Shown here: in pieces, positions 59,719 through 64,000 of the stretch | Layout of the letters: every line of letters begins with the position of its first letter | Position numbering within the stretch: the stretch's first letter is position 1 | From: Verrucomicrobiota bacterium | Lineage (GTDB): Bacteria > Verrucomicrobiota > Verrucomicrobiia > Opitutales > UBA953 | DNA: 64,000 bases | Direction: 5' to 3' | NCBI GenBank assembly: GCA_030830965.1 | Contig: JAURLX010000030.1 | Span: forward strand, 43,310 to 107,309 | Program-made: the position numbers and the translations under genes | Notes under the pieces: model-generated | What the model saw: only the letters and a program-made list of their open reading frames with translations | Told to the model about the DNA's origin: nothing | Databases searched by the model: none

Positions 59719-61143
59719 ATGCCCCTGCTCCTGGCCACGCTCCTCCTGCTCGCCGCCGTCTGCCCGTCGGCGGAGGTCCGGCGTCCGGACATCGTGGTGT
59801 TCCTCACGGACGACCTGGGGCGGCTGGACACCGCGCCCTACGGCGGCGGCGGCATCCGCACGCCGCACGTCGCCGCACTGGCTGCCGCCGGCCTGACTTT
59901 CGACCGGGCCTACGTCGCCTCGCCGAGCTGCGCGCCAAGCCGCGCCGCGCTGCTGACGGGGCTGATGCCGGCCCGCAACGGCGCCTCCTCCAATCACGCG
60001 AAGCCGCGCGCGGAGATCCGCAAATGGCCGTCCTACTTCAAGGAGCTCGGCTACGAGGTCGCGGCCTTCGGGAAAGTGTCGCACTACCGTCATACGGCGG
60101 ACTACGGCTTCGACGTCTTCGCCCATGACACCTTCCACGATCCGGAGGGCGTGCCCGCCGCGCTGAAATTCCTGCGCGAGCGGCCGAAGGACGCCCGACC
60201 GCTCTGCCTCATGATCGGCAGCAACTGGCCTCACGTCCCGTGGCCGGTCGACGACAAGACGCACCTGGCGGAGGACCTGAAGTTGCCGGCGGCCAGCCTC
60301 GACACGCCGCAGACGCGGGTCTGGCGGGCCCGCTACGCCGACGCCGTCGCACGCGGCGACGCGGAGCTGGGCGAGGTGATGCGCGCGGTCCGGGAGAAGC
60401 TGCCGCCATCCACGATGATCGTCTTCACGAGCGACCACGGCGCCCAGTGGCCGTTCGGCAAGTGGAACCTCTACGAGGCCGGGGTCGCCACCCCGCTCAT
60501 CGTGTCCTGGCCCGGCAAGGTCGCGGCCGGCACCCGCACGGCCGCGATGGTCAGCTGGGTCGACCTGCTGCCGACGCTCCTCGAGGCGGCGGGCGGCAAG
60601 GCTCCGGCGGACATCGACGGCCGCTCCTTCCTCCCGGCGCTGCAAGGCGGGGATCGGCATCGAGACCGGATCTTCACGACCCACTCCAACGACAACAGGA
60701 TGAACGTATACCCCGCGCGCGCGGTCCGGGACGGACGATGGAAATACGTGCGGAACCTGCGACCGGAATGGGCGTTCACCACGCACATCGACCTGCAGGA
60801 AAGCCGGGGCGACGCGCTCGGACAGCGCGCCTTCTTCGCGGAATGGGAGGCTCTAGCCAGGACCGATGCGGCGGCGGCGACGCTAGCCCGCTACCACCGG
60901 CGGCCGGCGGAGGAGCTCTACGACCTGGAGCAGGACCCGGCGGAGCTGACGGACGTGGCGACGGTTCCGGCCAACGCGGCCAAGCTCGCGGAGCTTCGCG
61001 CGGCCTTGGACGCATGGATGCGGGAGCAGGGCGACGACGGCTCCGTGCCAGTGGCCGGCCGGCCGCTTTCCGACCCCGGCACCTACGGCCCGGCGGGCGC
61101 GGCGGCCGAGGCCGCGGCGGCGGCGAAACGCCGTAAGAAATGA
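59719..61143 (+). CDS. Exported sulfatase (iduronate-2-sulfatase-like), canonical CxPxR
   Basis: 474 aa. Start at 59719 gives signal peptide MPLLLATLLLLAAVCPSAEV. PDIVVFLTDDLGRLDTAPYG holds metal-binding Asp31, Asp32. SCAPSRAALLTGLMPARNG carries a canonical formylglycine motif CAPSR (Cys71), the client site for the maturase at 6891. AAFGKVSHYRHTADYG, IGSNWPHVPWP, and FTSDHGAQWPFGKWN (Asp-His pair) complete the site. A C-terminal Ala/Lys tail follows. Substrate unresolved, perhaps a sulfated algal or animal glycan. Confidence 0.92.
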   Translation: MPLLLATLLLLAAVCPSAEVRRPDIVVFLTDDLGRLDTAPYGGGGIRTPHVAALAAAGLTFDRAYVASPSCAPSRAALLTGLMPARNGASSNHAKPRAEIRKWPSYFKELGYEVAAFGKVSHYRHTADYGFDVFAHDTFHDPEGVPAALKFLRERPKDARPLCLMIGSNWPHVPWPVDDKTHLAEDLKLPAASLDTPQTRVWRARYADAVARGDAELGEVMRAVREKLPPSTMIVFTSDHGAQWPFGKWNLYEAGVATPLIVSWPGKVAAGTRTAAMVSWVDLLPTLLEAAGGKAPADIDGRSFLPALQGGDRHRDRIFTTHSNDNRMNVYPARAVRDGRWKYVRNLRPEWAFTTHIDLQESRGDALGQRAFFAEWEALARTDAAAATLARYHRRPAEELYDLEQDPAELTDVATVPANAAKLAELRAALDAWMREQGDDGSVPVAGRPLSDPGTYGPAGAAAEAAAAAKRRKK

Positions 61144-61184
61144 TCGGGCAGGGCTCGCCCAGGCCCCCGAGCGTAGCCTAGACA

Positions 61185-63113
61185 ATGGCCATGCCCCGCC
61201 CCGGCCTGCTGCTCGCGACCATCCTGGCCGGTTGCGTCGTCCCCACGCTTCCGCACCCGGGGAACTTCGTCGCCGACGCCGTGCCGCCGGTCCCCGCCGC
61301 CCTGGCCGCGGAGATGGACCCCTATCTCAATCTCGGAGGCGCCGGGTTCAAAGGGTGGGACTCCCGGGGCCGCGCCGCGATCGTCTCGACCCGCGTGGGC
61401 GGCGCCTCGCACCTGCACCGGATGACCGAGGCGCTTGGCAGGCGCATCGCGCTGACGCGCGGGACGGAGCCGGTGAAGTACGGCTGGTTCCAGCCGGGCG
61501 GCACGAGACTCGCCTACCTCGTCGACAAGGGAGGGGACGAGAACTTCCAGCTGATGCTCACCGCCGACGCCGGGGCCGCGCCGCTCAGGGTGACCGACGG
61601 CAGGTCACGCAACACCGGCCCCGTCTGGTCGCCCGACGGCCGCCGCATCGCCTGGGCCTCCAATCGCCGCAACGGCCGGGACAGCGACCTCATCGTCATC
61701 GACGTGAAGGAGCCGTCCAAAGCGCGCACGCTCGTGACGGGGTCCTCGCCGGGCTGGTCGGCGGCGGGCTGGTCGCCCGACAGCCGCTGGCTGCTGGCCA
61801 GGCAGTCGGTCGGCGTCGAGCACACCCGCCTGCACAAGGTCGACCTCGCGACAGGCGGGCGCACGGAGGTGACCCCTGCGGGCGGGCCGAGGGCGTTCAC
61901 GCACGTGAGGCTCGCCGAGAAGGGCCGCGCGGCCTACGCGCTCTCGACGCTCGGCGGCGACTTCCTGCGCCCGGTGCGCATCGACCTCGAGGCGCGCACG
62001 GTCCGGGCCATCAAAGGGTCGCCCGACTGGGACTGCGAGGAGCTCGAAGTCTCGGAGGACGGGACGCGCCTCGCGGTCATCGTCAACGTGGACGGACGCG
62101 CCCAGCTCCGCTGCTGGGAGCTGCCCTCGGGCCGGCCCCTGCAGGCCCCTTCGCTCCGGCCCGGCGTCCTCTCCGACCTCGCCTTCCGGCCTGGCAGCCA
62201 CGAGGTCGGCTTCACGCTTAACTCCGAGGACTCGCCTAGCGACGCCTGGTCGGCGGACCTTGACACCGGGAAGCTCACCCGCTGGACCGACCGCACCTCC
62301 CGGCCCAAGATCGAAGTCAAGGCGCCCGAGCCGGCGACCGTGCGCGTCCAGAGCTTCGACGGCGAGGAGATCCCCTGCCTCGTCTACCTGCCCGACCCGG
62401 ACAAGTTCCCGGGCCGCCGGCCGGCCATCATGATCTTCCACGGCGGCCCCGAGGGACAGTCCCGGCCTGGCTTCCGGGGCGGCATGCTCTACTACCTCGA
62501 CCGGCTGGGCGTCGCGCTCATCTATCCGAACGTGCGCGGCTCCTCCGGCTACGGTCGCCGCTACCTCGACCTGGACAACGGCGTGCGCCGCGGCGACGCC
62601 GTGAAGGACGTCGGCCCCGTGCTCGACTGGGCCGCCGGGCACCCGCGTATCGACCCGGCCCGCATCGCGGCCTACGGCGGCAGCTACGGGGGCTTCATGT
62701 GCCTTGCGAGCCTGGCCGAACACGGAGCCCGCTTCCGCTGCGGCGTGGACGTCGTGGGCGTGACGAACATCGTGACCATGCTCGAGCAGACTTCGGACTA
62801 CCGCCGGGCCGCGCGCCGCGCGGAGTACGGCGATGAGCGCAAGCAGGACGTCCGGGCGGCCCTCGAGGCCGTGGCTCCCGCCCGCAACGCGTCCCGAATC
62901 CGCACGCCGCTCCTCGTCGTGCACGGCCGCAACGATCCGCGCGTGCCGCTGGCCGAGGCGGTGCGCATCCGCGACGCCGTCCGGGCCGGGGGCGGGGAGG
63001 TGTGGTATCTGGTGGCGGAGGACGAGGGGCACGGGTTCTCCAAGAAGCCTAACGCCGACCATCAGGCCCGGGTGACGGCCCTCTTCCTGAAGGAGCATCT
63101 GCTCGGTCCGTAA
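61185..63113 (+). CDS. Prolyl oligopeptidase (S9) family lipoprotein
   Basis: 642 aa. Starts MAMPRPGLLLATILAGCVVP, with a lipobox LAGC. The N-terminal half is a TolB/WD40-like propeller (GPVWSPDGRRIAWASNRRN, AGWSPDSRWLLARQS). The C-terminal half is an S9 alpha/beta hydrolase: oxyanion MIFHGGPEGQS, nucleophile YGGSYGGFMCLAS, HGRNDPRVPLAE (Asp) and EDEGHGFSKKPN (His). It would hydrolyse peptides, probably in the periplasm. It follows the sulfatase by 41 nt on the same strand. Confidence 0.92.
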   Translation: MAMPRPGLLLATILAGCVVPTLPHPGNFVADAVPPVPAALAAEMDPYLNLGGAGFKGWDSRGRAAIVSTRVGGASHLHRMTEALGRRIALTRGTEPVKYGWFQPGGTRLAYLVDKGGDENFQLMLTADAGAAPLRVTDGRSRNTGPVWSPDGRRIAWASNRRNGRDSDLIVIDVKEPSKARTLVTGSSPGWSAAGWSPDSRWLLARQSVGVEHTRLHKVDLATGGRTEVTPAGGPRAFTHVRLAEKGRAAYALSTLGGDFLRPVRIDLEARTVRAIKGSPDWDCEELEVSEDGTRLAVIVNVDGRAQLRCWELPSGRPLQAPSLRPGVLSDLAFRPGSHEVGFTLNSEDSPSDAWSADLDTGKLTRWTDRTSRPKIEVKAPEPATVRVQSFDGEEIPCLVYLPDPDKFPGRRPAIMIFHGGPEGQSRPGFRGGMLYYLDRLGVALIYPNVRGSSGYGRRYLDLDNGVRRGDAVKDVGPVLDWAAGHPRIDPARIAAYGGSYGGFMCLASLAEHGARFRCGVDVVGVTNIVTMLEQTSDYRRAARRAEYGDERKQDVRAALEAVAPARNASRIRTPLLVVHGRNDPRVPLAEAVRIRDAVRAGGGEVWYLVAEDEGHGFSKKPNADHQARVTALFLKEHLLGP

Positions 63114-63221
63114 TCGAGCGAAGATGAAGGCGGACGGGTCGGTTTTTGCCTCGCCCATCCTGCTGGCAAGGGCCACTTTTGCCGCATGGCCGCACCCCCG
63201 GCCAGACCCTAGCCTTTCCTC

Positions 63222-64000
<779 letters not shown>

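Overview
The window is a GC-rich bacterial chromosome segment. The gene content points to Verrucomicrobiota, probably class Opitutae. The main reasons are several exported haem proteins of the DUF1549/DUF1553 (PSD1) type paired with Tat-exported DUF1501 proteins, two sulfatases plus a formylglycine-generating enzyme, a DUF1080 protein, an LL-diaminopimelate aminotransferase, citramalate synthase and a membrane pyrophosphatase. The taxon is inferred from family content; no rRNA gene is present. I found no CRISPR array, insertion sequence, prophage or rRNA operon.

Layout. 194-6780 is housekeeping: an exported esterase, then on the minus strand pyrE, yidC, yebC, a NUDIX hydrolase, tRNA-Val and eno. 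6891-7964 is a membrane-anchored formylglycine-generating enzyme with both catalytic cysteines. 7969-14629 is a possible five-gene minus-strand operon (TerC, MsbA-like ABC exporter, GT9 heptosyltransferase, carotenoid-desaturase-like flavoprotein, MFS transporter). 14724-22886 is mixed: tRNA-Arg, a secreted NlpC/P60-like protein, a NYN/OST-HTH RNA-binding nuclease, an exported esterase, cimA, tRNA-Phe, dapL and tspO. 22932-29203 is a sugar operon on the minus strand (xylA, xylB, an isomerase/epimerase-type TIM barrel and two Gfo/Idh/MocA oxidoreductases). panC, a DMT permease, a long coiled-coil protein ending in a NYN/YacP-like nuclease domain, a ThuA-like protein and a small protein with five exact 20-residue repeats follow.

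34673-50946 is the most characteristic stretch: one DUF1501 gene with three tandem paralogous giant di-haem PSD1 genes, then glycerate kinase, then a second DUF1501/PSD1 pair. 51068-53583 is a sulfatase/beta-propeller lactonase operon with a good sigma-70-type promoter. 53890-57027 holds a sigma factor, an exported mono-haem protein and a retropepsin-like protein. The end holds an SGNH hydrolase, cupin, VTT membrane protein, DUF1080 protein, a canonical sulfatase, an S9 peptidase and the start of hppA.

Together the genes suggest a free-living polysaccharide degrader that handles sulfated and xylose-containing glycans: sulfatases activated by the local formylglycine-generating enzyme, esterases, lactonase and DUF1080 outside the cytoplasm, and xylose isomerase, xylulokinase and glycerate kinase inside. 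The job of the PSD1/DUF1501 pairs is unknown.

Most promising for novelty: the coiled-coil/NYN protein at 31167-32987, the tandem PSD1 array with a hypervariable methionine-rich segment, the sulfatase whose formylglycine motif ends in Leu instead of Arg, and many start codons preceded by a C-rich CCCC element rather than a Shine-Dalgarno sequence. Most of the rest is ordinary core metabolism.
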